Assembly: GCF_029784135.1 (NCBI RefSeq)
Contig: NC_073744.1
Location: forward strand, 71,846,593-71,910,592
DNA length: 64,000 nucleotides
Source: Toxorhynchites rutilus septentrionalis
Taxonomy: Eukaryota > Arthropoda > Insecta > Diptera > Culicidae
Reading direction: 5' to 3'
In this document: positions 1-11,324 of the stretch, piece by piece
Position numbering within the stretch: position 1 is the first letter of the stretch
Layout of the letters: every line of letters starts with the position of its first letter
The notes under the pieces: generated by a model
Databases searched by the model: none
The model's input: the letters and a program-made list of their open reading frames with translations, nothing else
Told to the model about the DNA's origin: nothing
Translations under genes and position numbers: made by a program

Positions 1-1349
1 CTAGCTATAAACTAAATTTATATGTGTCAGTATAATTTTTACAATATGAAATATATAACCTCACTTGTAGTGTTGGGATTAACTGATTGATATATCCAAT
101 TAAACTCTGCTATCGGTGTCGACTACTCGTGGTAAAAATCAAATTGAAAAAGAATTGTTGTTCGTGTTGACAGTTCTTTACCCGTTGACATTTCGAGACG
201 GAACCCACTGCAAAAGCTTTGCGTCACTATGCTGTATAGGAGGTTGCACTGGAAGGTTTGCCGTCGTCGACTCGAGGGGTGATTTGACGATAGTCTGTCA
301 CCGCAACAGTAATCGAATGAAACTTTCAATTGAAAGCAATGATTTCATACGTGAAACTGAAAGTGACATATAGCTCAATCAAATAATAACGAATAGGGTA
401 GTTTCAATCGTCAATTGAAAACGTCTGCTTCCAAATTCAAAGGAAACGACAGCAGAATAAAAACGAAATTTAAGAATAGATGCTTCAGTATGCGTAGTGA
501 ATACACACGATCGAAAATGAAATTGGTTTAAGAGAAAGGAAGAAGTAGAAAAGTCATATTCATCTTTTAGTTTCGAAATTGGCAAGCCCTGGTTGGATGG
601 GAGTATTTTAAGGGTTGAGGGAAGAGGTTTGCCTTTTTTTTTTAAAGAGGGACTTTGTAGAATGAGCTGAAACGTCTCCAGAAGAAATGTCTTCCGATGT
701 GGGAATGGGTTTCAATGTCTTTTTGTCCTTTATTTCAAACATTAGCAAAGGTTGCTCGTTTTAATATCAGTGATCTTCGTATCAGTAGATCCCCTACCGT
801 CAGCCGTTTCTTATGAGGAAATATCTTATCATATAACTTATAATTTTTGTATTTCATCAATACTTAACTTCGCACACAGTGCGCGTGCAACATATGACTG
901 CTTCCGCTTACCATCGTCTCCACATTATTGACAGTGTATTGATATGCGAACGGGCTATCGATGGTGATGCAAAAATATTCCTTTTTCCGCTGGTTGTGGT
1001 TTGCTTGTGCACTTCACTTCTCCACGGTACGGATAACGCACAAAACCAAAAAACCGTTAGCGCGGAATAAATACTTCACGAACTACGAAGCCAATAACGA
1101 TATTGAAATGACTGTTACATTGAGCTATAGAAAATAGAACGTATTTTCAAACCTAAACAAGATTTTTGTGTCCGGTCTTTTATGTGTTCAACCTCTAGGA
1201 TGATGAGAAAAATTGAATAATTTACTCCACGAATCGCCGAAATTATACAGTTTTTGAAATTATAATAATGAATTAAAAATTATTTTTCCGCATCAAATCA
1301 AATATGTATGTCTAAATATGTCTTTCGCATTATCAATTCTTAATTACAG
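1..1349. other. Probable upstream intron of mRpS11; no exon recognised
   Basis: AT-rich sequence with only short open frames of non-coding character. Because the exon at 1350 begins with a clear splice acceptor, this stretch is at least partly intron of the ribosomal protein gene. I looked for the upstream S11 exon and did not find it, so it probably lies outside the window. Confidence 0.5.
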
Positions 1350-1586
1350 AAAGCCATCGAGCGAGGCTACAAAACGGTGCGTGTTACGGTACGAGGATTA
1401 GGGCCGGGCAGAATGGTAAGTTGCACATAGAACCAATAAAAGAAAAAAAATTAACACAAATGGAAACTTTCTCTGCAGTCGGCCATTAAAGGGGTTGAAA
1501 TGGCTGGAATGAACATTATTTCAATAACAGATACAACCCGCGTGTCTTGGAATCCACCACGGCCAAGAAAGCAAAGGAAACTATAA
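1350..1586 (+). CDS. mRpS11: Mitochondrial small-subunit ribosomal protein S11 (uS11m), last two exons
   Basis: Two exons encode the C-terminal part of a uS11-family protein. Exon 1350-1415 follows a TTACAG acceptor and encodes a segment with [15 protein letters not shown]. After a 63-bp intron (GTAAGT at 1416, CTGCAG ending 1478) exon 1479-1586 encodes [20 protein letters not shown] and ends [14 protein letters not shown] with stop 1584-1586. The GLGPGR motif, the ITD turn and the basic NGCRPPRPRR-like tail are hallmarks of S11, which binds 16S-like rRNA on the platform of the small subunit near the mRNA exit. The form of the tail fits the mitochondrial rather than the cytosolic protein. Upstream exons, including the targeting peptide, are outside the window. 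The gene converges on Keap1 about 600 bp away. Family assignment is firm; the mitochondrial sub-assignment rests on remembered insect sequences. Confidence 0.85.
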
Positions 1587-1773
1587 AAGGTCACACATAT
1601 TGCGTCTGCTCCGATAAAATATAGTGATAAAAAAGAGCACTCGGAATATTGATTCTGAAAGAAGTCCAAAAGTCCTATCATGTACCCACTGTGTACTTCA
1701 GATCGCACTTAAAAAGTCGGAGTTGAAGTGGAGTTCAATGTTTTCGGAGAAATAACAGTCTCACTCATTTTTG

Positions 1774-1791
1774 AATAAACGTGTTTTTATT
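1774..1791. terminator. Facing poly(A) signals of mRpS11 (+) and Keap1 (-)
   Basis: AATAAA on the plus strand at 1774-1779, and TTTATT at 1786-1791, which reads AATAAA on the minus strand. They lie 188 bp past the S11 stop and about 400 bp past the Keap1 stop, so each could serve the nearer convergent gene. The 3' UTRs would then overlap. The position is seen in sequence; the function is inferred. Confidence 0.4.
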
Positions 1792-2191
1792 TTCATACAT
1801 AAACCGTGCCTTCGCGTTCACGCACAGGATACTAATTCCGAATTTATACATAGTATAAACCCGCTCTTTTATACACTTATAACTAGTTCGACAAGGGCAA
1901 TAATCATTTTCGATTCTTTACTAGCTATGCCAAATTATTTCGTTAAACGTTGTTCAACACAGTGTCGGAATAATTGAATACATTACACCGTCGATGTGGA
2001 AGGAATGCTACTTTTTACGCATCTTTTTCTAGTATTTCAATATTTTCCAAATCAAAAAAATATGAAATACCTTAGAACTATGAGAAAATAAAATTCTGTA
2101 CAGAGATATAAACAAAGATGATGGTAATCGGTTGTCACGAAATCATGCGGAAGTTTACACTTGTTTTGAATTGCGTTGGACAGTTTTGTTA

Positions 2192-4993
2192 TTATGTCGG
2201 TGGTTCATTTCCATCATCATATTGTATATGCCCACACTGCGATTCCTCGGAATGCGAACAATGGTTCGTATCAGCCATCGGTATAAAACAAGGCGACGGC
2301 AGGATTGTTGGCCCTCGAAGTTCGTTATTGTCAACGCAATGGTTATTCGATGTAGATGGTGACACAAACGATGAAACAAAACAGGTTATCTGTCTTTTTA
2401 AACGCACGAGAGGACAGTTTTCTTCGTTCCAACCATTTGACGCTTTTCTTTTCACTTTGCACATACTCTTAAAATGATGTTTATTGCTTGCAGATATATT
2501 TTCCTCGGGTGGAAGTGATTCATCGTCCACTTCATTGGTTTTAGCTTTAGATTTCGATTTCAATGTGCCTCTACCGCTTGAAAATAATTTACGAGATATG
2601 CGACAAGATGCTGATAGCTCGGATGCTTTCGTTTCTTCCGTAGGAACAATTCCTGCTCTCGAATGACATTCGATAGTATTAAAATGACTAGAGTTGATTT
2701 CAACGGTGGAATTATTTTCCATGATCCTGTCCGTTCTGCTGTTGTTAACATCATCACATAAATCCTCAAACAACGCACCTGGGCAACATTCCTGTATACT
2801 GCTACTCCGCATCATCTCTACGACTTCTTGGTCACCATATGAAGAAATGAACTCATCCGAACAATGACTGCGATAGCCGCTAGTGCCTTCACTAGAGGTT
2901 TGTCTAGAAGAAGAAGCTTCACATTCCATTTTATGCCCACTGCTAAAACTTGAACCATCATCCCCATCATTCCTCCGTTCGCTCCCGTTGTCCCTCGTTT
3001 CCATGCTCATATTTGAATTTTCTGTGTACTCGAAAATGCATGATGGTGCGTAAATAACCGCGGAAGCATGTCCACTTCTGCCCGATGTGAGGGGATTTCC
3101 TTCCTTCCAGGTATTTGTAGCTGGATCGTAAATTTCTACTATTGCCAAGAAGTTCTGACCATCGTAGCCACCCATTGCATACAATTCTCCGTCCAGAACT
3201 GTTAACGATAAGGCACTGCGTGCTATCTTCATCGGTGCGATGGTTTCCCATGTTCCTGATTCCGTATCGTACCTTTCGACTAAATCTAATTGGTGCGATC
3301 CATCGAATCCACCAACAACATAAATATGCTGATGTATTGCAGCGACACCAGCACCGGAGCGGCCACATGTCATAGGAGGTATAATGGTCCATTCATTGTT
3401 TTCAGGATGATAACATTCAACCGAGGCTAGTCGGTCCCGCCCATCAAATCCCCCGATTGCGTAAAGCAGCCTATTGACCACAGCAACGCCAACTCCCAAT
3501 CTATTTGAATGCATTGGCCGAACAAGAGTCCATCGGTCGAACTCAGGATCATAGCTACAGATATAGAAATGCATGTTAGTACAACTAACATTTAAAAAAA
3601 GTGATACAGTCTCTACTCACTATTCTACCGTATTGTGATATGTCAATCCAGCGGATCCACCAACGGCATAAAGCAACTCGTCCATCACAGCGACGCCAAC
3701 CCTGTGTCGAGGAACGGACATTGGCGAGCACGGTCGCCACTTCTCTGTTAAAGGATTATACCGGTCAACCCAATCAGAGTCATACGATGAGCCGGGTGCA
3801 TTGTTGCGCCCTCCAACCGCATAGAAACTTCCTTTCAAAAAAGCTGCCCCCAGCCCGGACCGTGGAACCGTCAACTTAGGCAATGTGAACCAAACATTTT
3901 CGTCCACGATGTAAGCTTCCAATATATCTAGGGAATGTCTGAAGTAGCCACCGGCGATAAATATCATGCGGGTTGTATTTGGTTGTCGCTCTTTGACAGC
4001 TGGTCGTTTGTGCAAAGTAAGATCTTCGAAGATTTTCGCCAGGTACTCACGGCAGGCAGGCACTTTCCGTAGAACATCACAGTTTTTCATTTGTTCCTTC
4101 AGAAAATTTGGCGTGAGCAACTGACACCGTACGGCGTACAGAATGTGCTCCATTTTTGGATATCGGTTATCCTCGTCATATTTGACCCATTTCAAAACGG
4201 CGTCGTACACATCCCGTTCACCCTGTACATTCAGCTCGTCTTTCCTGATTAAACAGATGAGTTGCATCACAGATAGTTGTAGGAATTCTTCCTCGTGGCA
4301 GATCTACTTTGCAAAGATATCACTAGAGAAACGTGGGAGTGATTAGTAAATAAAATTGAACCTACTTTGGTAAAATTGCGTTCGATAAATTGATTAGCTT
4401 TGTGCTTGAGTCCTTCACAGCCATGTTGCTCGGCGAAACTTGCGATGCCAATTGCATTTGTTGGGTCAAGTTGACGCTCAAGGAAGGCACAACACGCTTC
4501 TATCACGTTTGGCACCTGGAAAATGGTAGCGGCTGGTAGTAGTTGGCACACTGTTACTTCAGTCACTCGTATATGACCGGTGTACATATAAAACAAGATT
4601 CGGGCCACCGCCGTTGGACAAACCTAGAACGAAGAAAAAAAGGTTAGTGCATGGCAACAATGTATACCCCCACGCATCGTAACGAACCCCTTGCAACTTG
4701 ATCCGTGACATCTCGCACTCTTTAAGTCCTCCTGTGAACATAGCTTTGAAGTAGGGACTCGCTGCACACAGTACGACTTTGTGCGCCTTGAAGGTCTCCT
4801 GTTCCACCTCAAGTGTCACGTCAGTCAGCATGTGGTGAGAACGCATCATGAACATCATTTTGAGCAACTCCTTGGCGTAGTTGGACATGAAATATGTCAT
4901 GTCACCCGACACCTCCTTGGAACCATCGACATCGCCAAGGTGACCAATGAAATCCGTTGCGGTCTCCATTGCCAACGGCTCTGGCACCGAACT
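2192..4993 (-). CDS. Keap1: Keap1: BTB-BACK-kelch substrate adaptor of Cullin-3, repressor of CncC/Nrf2
   Basis: Keap1 bridges Cullin-3 ligase to the CncC/Nrf2 transcription factor in the cytoplasm and senses electrophiles. Four coding exons with canonical splice sites join in frame: 4993-4688, 4623-4366, 4303-3621 and 3554-2192, giving about 869 residues. The BTB domain (about residues 45-150) contains HHMLTDVTLEVE and FKAHKVVLCAASPYFKAMF; BACK (about 152-300) contains DPTNAIGIASFAEQHGC. Kelch repeats (about 303-605) show GGxxG and YDP/W motifs. Cysteines aligning by eye with vertebrate sensors 151, 273 and 288 are present (VTVCQLL, RCQLLTPNF, MKNCDVL). A Ser/Glu-rich tail of about 255 residues follows the kelch domain. 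The first listed exon starts at an acceptor, so an upstream exon exists outside it; the first in-frame ATG here is 4969. Assignment to Keap1 rather than another kelch-like protein rests on the near colinear match to fly Keap1. Confidence 0.92.
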
Positions 4994-5025
4994 CTGAAAA
5001 TGGATAATAAATCGTTAGTGTCTTA

Positions 5026-5345
5026 TGGCGGGTTTACATTAGGAGATCTATAGCTATAAATGGATTTATTCACGTGAAAATAGGTGTAAACGGGTGAGAA
5101 CAAATATGGTACACTTATTCGAGGTATATATAACTTGAATAAATTCAGCATATGTAAACGCTTGTGAATTTCTCACTGTTGAGAAATCACTAAAGTTGGA
5201 TGCATTTCTACTTCAGGTGAATAAATTCACCGAAAATATGAATATATTCATTATAGAAGTTCACGCTAGTGTAAACGGTTGATGCGATTTCTATAAATCT
5301 CATCATATTTCTTCACATGAATATATCACTAGTCTAAACCCACCC
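5026..5345. mobile_element. 320-bp MITE with TTA target duplication
   Basis: Terminal inverted repeats: left TGGCGGGTTTAC at 5026, right end reading GGGTGGGTTTAG on the minus strand, followed by further imperfect subterminal inverted sequence rich in GAATAAATTCA-like blocks. TTA flanks both sides (5023-5025 and 5346-5348), as expected for Harbinger/PIF-type or related MITEs. It lies just upstream of the Keap1 exon at 4993, inside a Keap1 intron or 5' flank. No coding sequence. Confidence 0.6.
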
Positions 5346-5639
5346 TTAGTGTAATGTGACTGTAGCTTGCAATGTATTTTTTATGTTAGAGTTATGGGAG
5401 AAGTTTTAAATCTTCAATGAAGTAGATTGCGACTGGTCAGTTTAGATTACCCGACCGAAATTCTTTTCTTAAAATCATTTATATGTAAGGCTCAATCGCA
5501 CTGCGGAGCCGCTAATCCAAAATTTGTTCACAGAAAATTTGATCTTAATTCTATATTTAGTAGGATTCGACCGAATACTCGCGGTTTATTCGAGGTTAGA
5601 AGGGCAACATTTTTTGTGGGACTGATCGGGTTAGGGATA
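5346..5639. other. No recognised feature
   Basis: About 290 bp between the MITE and the LINE 3' end. It may hold decayed LINE coding sequence, but I could not align it to the second copy near 23 kb. Confidence 0.3.
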
Positions 5640-6285
5640 TGCATAAGGGGTACATTGAGGGTACTACGCAAACAATCGGATATCCCCGTCCGGTTGTCGT
5701 GATCATGATCTTCTGCTTCATCTATACGTGTTCCTCAGAAACGCTGATGTCAACGTTCAATGATGTTTCCCTCGTTGTGTCTCTGTTTCATATCCCTCTT
5801 ATCTGATCGATAAGCTTTATCTTAGTCGCGGCAATACATACACATACTCTTTACAGATACACAGGTCGAAGGTTGTGCAGGCCACTGATCATTCAACAAG
5901 AGCCAAAGATTGTACCGCTCATGACAACTCTACACGAGCTGAAGATTGTACCGCCCAGTGACCATTCTACTCTGGATTCCTCGAGTCAAGAGAGATGCAC
6001 CATGATTGATATGAGGTACAGACTAGGGGGGTGTCGCTGATTAATGGTCAGTTGCACCCCAATAGGAAGTATCCCGTGTCGGCCACACATACAGAGCACT
6101 GGAAACTGCAACATCCCAATTATGAGAATCTTTGTAATACTAACCTCGAGCAAACCGCGAGTAATCGGTTACATATTACTAACATAGTCGTAAGACAAAA
6201 ATTGTCAAAATATTGAACCCCCGGCCCCGTCAGTTTAACGCCATATGTGCCTTAATAAAATATATATGTTGCAAAAAAAAATTAC
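5640..6285 (+). mobile_element. 5'-truncated LINE 3' end (LOA/R1-like), with poly(A) tail
   Basis: The segment begins with a decayed coding end (SDIPV, then after a frameshift DLLLHLY and FLRNADVNV) and a 3' UTR, and ends in TTGCAAAAAAAAA near 6270-6280. The same sequence recurs inverted at 22586-23380, where the C-terminal reading frame is better kept. C-terminal tails of this kind close the ORF2 of LOA/R1-related LINEs. Truncated, frameshifted and not functional. Confidence 0.6.
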
Positions 6286-6439
6286 CAGGGATAGCATCTG
6301 GTGTTCGACTAGCTGTCGAATGCATACAGCCGAGAGCTGTACGCCAGAAAATGACATTTAATTCTTTCCAATTTTAGAAGGTTACTTTTAACTGTTAAGA
6401 CCATTAGAGGTGAATGAACTGCAAAGTTTAAAGCCTCTT

Positions 6440-7560
6440 AAAAACAAAGAAGAAGAAGAACTGCTAAGAGGAAGCAGAAAGAGTCGTACTACAGAATAGA
6501 CAGAATAGTTTTTTTATAAAGCGTTATGAGATCTTCCGGATGAGCTCCCCACCACGTGCTGCAAATCGAACGGAGAAAGTTGACCCTCTTTTGACATTTT
6601 TGCTTCAAATACTGTGGGTATTCCAAGTGCATTTTGAATCAAACCAGACACCAAGGTACTTGAAGGTAAACGATTGGGTAACGTTTCTGCCCAAAAGCCT
6701 AAATTACAATTGGGCTGGAAACTGCTTTCGAGTAAACACTACCAGTCCAGTTTTCTGCGGCGAAAATTTGATTCTAAGTTTCATGCACAAGAAGACAAGT
6801 TATCTTGGAAATATTGTAATGATCTTTGCAAGTTTTCGGCATATGGACCTTTGACGGAAACCACACTATTATCTGCAAGCTCTCACAGCGTGCATTGTTC
6901 TGCAAAACAACTGTCAATATCTTCACATAAAATTATGAAGAAGGGGGCCGAGACATGAGCCTCGGGGTAGACCCATATAACTATTTCTGTTATTTGTCCG
7001 AGGGTGAAGTTCGTTCACTTTTCTGACAACAAATTGTACACGAAGTTATTCAAAATTCCAGGAAGTCCACATCTGTGCAGATTGTCTGACAGAATTTCTA
7101 TGGAAATCGAACCAAAAGCTCCCTTAATATCCAGGAATACTGAAGCCAGTTGCTCCTTGTGCGCAGAGGTCAGTTGAATATCTGTGGAAAACAACGCTTG
7201 TTTCTCTACTCTTGCGAAACCCAAATTGTATACGTGGTAATACATTATTTATCTCGATCCATTGATCGAGTGTTCGAAGAATCATTTTCTTCAAAAATTT
7301 TCTAGTGCACTAGAGCATAGCAATCGGATGGTATGAGTTATGGTCAGACGCTGGTTTACCAGGCTTTTGAATTGCTATTACTTTGAGTCTCCATTCGGGT
7401 AGAACAATGTTGTTTTCTATTAGGAAATTGAATAGCGTCTTTTCGCGATATCGGGAAGATTTTTTAGAAGAACGAATTTAATCATATCGCTTCCGGGTGA
7501 AGAGTTGTTCGATGAAAAAAGAGGCATAGAAAATTTCAGCATTGAGAATGGACTGTCCAG
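6440..7560 (-). pseudogene. Decayed jockey-clade LINE reverse transcriptase
   Basis: Read on the minus strand from about 7560 to 6440, several frames together give ordered reverse transcriptase blocks. These are VIAIQKPGKPASDHNSY, then QFGFRK, then LASVFLDIKGAFGSISIE (normally AFDS) with GLPGILNNFVYNLLSEK. An LADNSVVSV block stands where the catalytic LADD box belongs, so the second Asp is Asn here, and a YLGVWF-like block and WWGAHPEDL follow. The order matches jockey-clade ORF2. Multiple stops and frameshifts show it is long dead. The ends were not found; the limits given are those of recognisable coding sequence. Confidence 0.7.
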
Positions 7561-7905
7561 AGGTGCACCGGAGTGCCCGCTTTTTGTTTACTTTAGTCAA
7601 TTGTTCAGCTGTATTCCAAGCATTCAATATTCCTCGAATTGTGTGGATGTTCTATGTCTACGAAAAGCTTTGTAAGCATCAGATTTTTTTCAAATACAAT
7701 TTTGTTCATTCATCGTCCCAGCCGAGAGTGACTTTCTTTTCTTTTAAACGGAGCGCTTGGACCTTTTCTTTTTTTGTACTTCCAGTGAGCTTTTATACAT
7801 CATATCGACGAAGAATAAATATTATTCCAATGGTGGAAGTACATCTATTGACTCTGCACCGATTGTTACCGTCGTTGCATATTTTCGCCAGTCGATGTTT
7901 CTTGT
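7561..7905. other. No recognised feature
   Basis: AT-rich sequence between the jockey remnant and the left LTR. It may include more decayed LINE 5' sequence. Confidence 0.3.
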
Positions 7906-8224
7906 TGCGCTAGTTTTACCACCAGTCAGTAAAAAATACAACGCGGTATAATTTTATCCAGCATACTAAGCATACTGCCTCCTGGCCCGACTGGCTCAGT
8001 ATTTTTTATTTCATCTTATGTTTACAATTACAATTTCTTATTTACTAACTAAATTTTGGGTCGCGCTAGAATCGTACGCACGCGTTTCCGTGGTGCTGAC
8101 TCTGCGCGAACCCCTATTGTATAACCAAACCGCTATATTGAACTTGCCCCTCGGAAATTTGGCGAATAAACAAAAACTAAAGTGGGGCTGGTTCGACATA
8201 AGCGTAACTAATAAGGGCGCTTCA
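7906..8224 (-). repeat. LTR (3' LTR relative to element)
   Basis: Near identical to 10124-10434; it differs by a 9-bp duplication (CATACTAAG unit) and scattered substitutions. The divergence shows an insertion that is not recent. Confidence 0.65.
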
Positions 8225-8225
8225 T

Positions 8226-9466
8226 CTCCCCCTACTCAATGAGTTTTAGATGAAACTAGAAAAGCTTCCCTAAAAATGGTTCATACGGCTAGTTTTTCCT
8301 ATATAACTGATATATTATTTGAATTTTTTTAACATTATAAATTGTATAATGCAATTTTTTTATATATAAATGGTTATAATTGTAATAAAATGTGTTCTTG
8401 AGTGGCTTCAAATTCTGCATATATATCCTAATATTTCATTGTATAATGTTTTTGGAAAATTGATTGAATTATATGTATGTGAATATCTGTATATGTTCGA
8501 TTTTTATATTGTATGTCAATTGTTGGCAATTCTACAAAACAGTAATCTAACATCAAAAGTGTTGTTGCTGCCTGATAACCAAAGCTAAATAATGTAGAGC
8601 TCTGCACCTCCTGCAAATGAGCTCGACTTGAAATATTATTTTAAGTACTGTTCCTAATTTCTGGTTGTAATCAAAACAAAATTAGTTCCTTCAATTCTGT
8701 AATTTCACAATTCCAAATGAAAAATAAAATGATCATGTCTAAAAAAATTTCCCAAAACGCCTTATCGATCAACATTGTAGAGCTTTTACAGCTAAATCAA
8801 AATTATTTTTCTTTTTTTTTAATTTCTTCGTATAATACGTTTATCAACATCCCCTTGTTTACACTTTTATTTCATTCGTCATACATTTGAAGGGTGTATA
8901 TGCCTCTTCCATTAATTTTCTTCGCATTTTTAGCGCTATTCAGTTTCATTTATATGTTTGATAATATAACTTTAACCCACATTTTTAGTTTCTCATGAAC
9001 TTTAATACAAATTTTCTTCGAAAATGTGTGTGTAAAAATTTAAATCACACATTTTAAATTCGATAAGTGCATTTCCCCATATTGCCCTAATCATACAATT
9101 AATGTGTGGGAGATATGATTGTGTCTCTCAAAAAGAATAATCGGTTATTACAGAATTGCTGGAAAATTAATGTTGGTTGCTATTCTATTTATTTTAGTGT
9201 TGGATGCTCAGTACATAATAAAAGATCATGGAACGCGGAATCCGATTTAGATACTTAATGTTAACTTTGAAAACTTTCCAAATATGACAATCGTCTAAAT
9301 ATTGACATAAAAATAACTGCCCTACATCTGATACGATTATTTCCCTTGATGAATTAATTGGCTTATAAATTTATTTTGAGATTTTTTAAAAATTTAATGG
9401 TTTATGGGAAAGTTGATAGAATATCATATATCTCCTATCCCTAGTATTACCGAAATTAGTGCTCCT
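8226..9466. other. AT-rich internal part of the deleted LTR element
   Basis: About 1.2 kb of very AT-rich sequence without a credible reading frame. It lies where pol would be expected and holds none of its motifs. Confidence 0.4.
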
Positions 9467-9832
9467 CTAGATTGTCACCTTGTTAGATCCGTATCGCAGC
9501 GAGATTACTGTCTGTCCGGCTACATTTGCTCTTCCGAGAACTGACGTTTGTTCCTGTCTTCCTCCTTTGACCAACGGATAGTTTACCACATTCGATCCGA
9601 TGTAGATAGACATCTCGGGGCCACAGTTCAGCGAAAATATCGATTGTGAATCAAACTTCTCAGCAGACAACGATGGCTCAACCAAATGAGCTTCTCCAAT
9701 CGACTCCGTGCAGGAATCATTTTTCTTCAACATGCTTTCCACTATGCTGTATATGCTCGACAGCATATCCTTATTGTTCGATCGATCCGAAACAAGCGAT
9801 CCATTACCAGAATTTGCTTTTTTGGGGATCAC
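9467..9832 (-). CDS. Small leader/gag-position ORF of the deleted LTR element, function unknown
   Basis: A 121-residue minus-strand frame beginning MIPKKANSGNGSLVSDRS and containing MLSSIYSIVESML and EAHLVEPSLSAEKFDSQS. I do not recognise a domain. It is notable because a related frame (MLSSIYSKVESML, SLSAEKFDSRSMF) occurs in the leader of the 412/mdg1-like element at 39657-39818 and its duplicate. The element types appear unrelated, so the segment is either a conserved leader ORF or a captured host or element fragment. Whether it is translated cannot be told from sequence. Confidence 0.4.
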   Translation of the reverse strand: MIPKKANSGNGSLVSDRSNNKDMLSSIYSIVESMLKKNDSCTESIGEAHLVEPSLSAEKFDSQSIFSLNCGPEMSIYIGSNVVNYPLVKGGRQEQTSVLGRANVAGQTVISLRYGSNKVTI

Positions 9833-10123
9833 TACTACAGGCGGATGGTTTTACTTGGCTCAACTATACTAATAGTTTCCCACATTTTTTCACTACGATA
9901 TGTTCATTTTCGAACGTCACTTCTTGTACTGCTTTACGTTTTACGATTCATATTTTTTCGATTTTCTTCTTCTTTCACTACAGTCTCTCTGTCCTCGCAC
10001 ATTTTCTCAACTAGGGAATCTTTTCGATTCCCAGATTATCTTCAAGGAAATCAACACTTTGTGAACACCACGATGGGTGGGCTGCTGTTCCCACTTGGAC
10101 AGCATCCCACCGCTGTCACCAAA

Positions 10124-10434
10124 TGCGCTAGTTTTACCACCAGTCAGTAAAAAATACAACGCGGTATAATTTTATCCAGCATACTGCTTCCTGGCCCGAC
10201 TGGCTCAGTATTTTTTATTTCATGTTATGTTTACAATTACAATTTCTTACTTACTAACTAAATTTTGGGTCAAGCTAGAATCGTACGCACGCGTTTCCGT
10301 GGTGCTGACTCTGCGCGAACCCCTGTTGTATAATCAAACCACTATGTTGAACTTGCCCCTCGGAAATTTGGCGAATAAACAAAAACTAAAGTGGGGCTGG
10401 TTAGACATAAGCGGAACTAATAAGGGCGCTTCAT
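10124..10434 (-). repeat. LTR (5' LTR relative to element)
   Basis: Minus-strand TG...CA repeat matching 7906-8224. On the minus strand it is followed by a leader running toward the 121-residue frame. Confidence 0.65.
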
Positions 10435-10486
10435 TTGTTACGTCAAATGGAACTCGAGATGGCTCAGTAGATTCTTGAATGATATA

Positions 10487-11230
10487 CACTGCGTTTCACA
10501 ACTATAGAACCACTAATTTTTTCTGAGTTTCCAAAGATATGTGAGAAGTCGGTTGAATTGAAGTATATAGTGTAGAATACAATAAATATCTTAATTTATG
10601 AAACTGGCCATTTCAACTTTATTGTTGTGTCCAGACGCGAAACATTAAAAAAACTAGAATTTCAGTGTTTCATAACTATAGAACCAGATGGAAACACTCT
10701 CACTCCTTTATAAAATTAACGTCAATTTCACATTAATTACGATAAGTTTCTAATTCGTAGGTCATCTTTAGTTCTCAATCAGTTCAAATAACCCATTCGG
10801 GATGATTACGACCATGCTGCGCTATGTTGTAGTGTACATCTTGTTCTACGCAGAGGATACTCCTCGTTCAAGCTCTTCAAATCACTCATACCGCTTGCAA
10901 GCTACATCTACTATTCGTCCGATCACTCCTCATAAGTTCCTGACAGGGTTTTGATTTGGTAAACAAGCTGACCACTCCAGAATCCGAAGCCCCTATTCAT
11001 TAAATTATGCCATAACCTTCCGGATTTTATGAATTGATGCCAAATTACCCAATTATCACATTTTTTTTGGACGCAAAAACAGCAATAAATAATTCTGAGG
11101 TACTTCTTTGCACCTTTGATTGTTCGTTCGCGTTGATGGTAAGCTATCTAAAGCAGGCCTTTTGGAGAAATATTCTAATATTTTCTTTCAGATTGTTAGT
11201 TATTCAATATCCAGTTGTTCGACCATAACT
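10487..11230 (-). mobile_element. Decayed Tc1-like element, transposase 3' end
   Basis: Begins CACTGCGTTTCACAACTA next to a TA (10485-10486), a terminal-repeat end. On the minus strand broken frames give EWSACLPNQNPVRNL, VIGRIVDVACKRYE and PNGLFELIEN, the C-terminal part of a Tc1-family transposase around the last catalytic acidic residue (here within NPVRN, where NPIEN is usual). Many stops. A sister copy in the same orientation lies at 12940-13600. Confidence 0.65.
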
Positions 11231-11324
11231 TGTAAAAAAGCAAACAATTGTCACTAGAGACAATTTCATCAAAGTTTTCTCCAGGAATATCATTTGTTAG
11301 ATGACCAATTTAAAATGCTGGAAA

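Larger units (their letters stand above)
7906..10434 (-). mobile_element. Internally deleted LTR retrotransposon, minus strand
   Basis: Two direct repeats of about 315 bp (7906-8224 and 10124-10434) flank 1.9 kb. Read on the minus strand each repeat starts TGAAGCGCCC and ends CTAGCGCA, the TG...CA ends of LTRs. A purine run (GTAGGGGGAG on the minus strand) directly precedes the downstream LTR, as a polypurine tract should. Sequence after the upstream LTR reads TTTGGTGACAGC, a possible primer site offset by two bases. Flanks CTTGT and TTTGT could be a 5-bp target duplication with one mismatch. No protease, reverse transcriptase or integrase is present, so the element is non-autonomous. The lineage is uncertain; a BEL/Pao origin would fit the primer site and TSD length. 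Confidence 0.65.

Noticed and set aside
4781..5053. Plus-strand 90-residue frame over the Keap1 BTB exon
   Set aside because: It is the antisense shadow of a spliced, conserved exon.
9646..10150. Plus-strand frames with many Cys/Phe residues over the deleted LTR element
   Set aside because: They are antisense to the minus-strand leader ORF; the similarity to 39439-39777 is explained by the shared leader.
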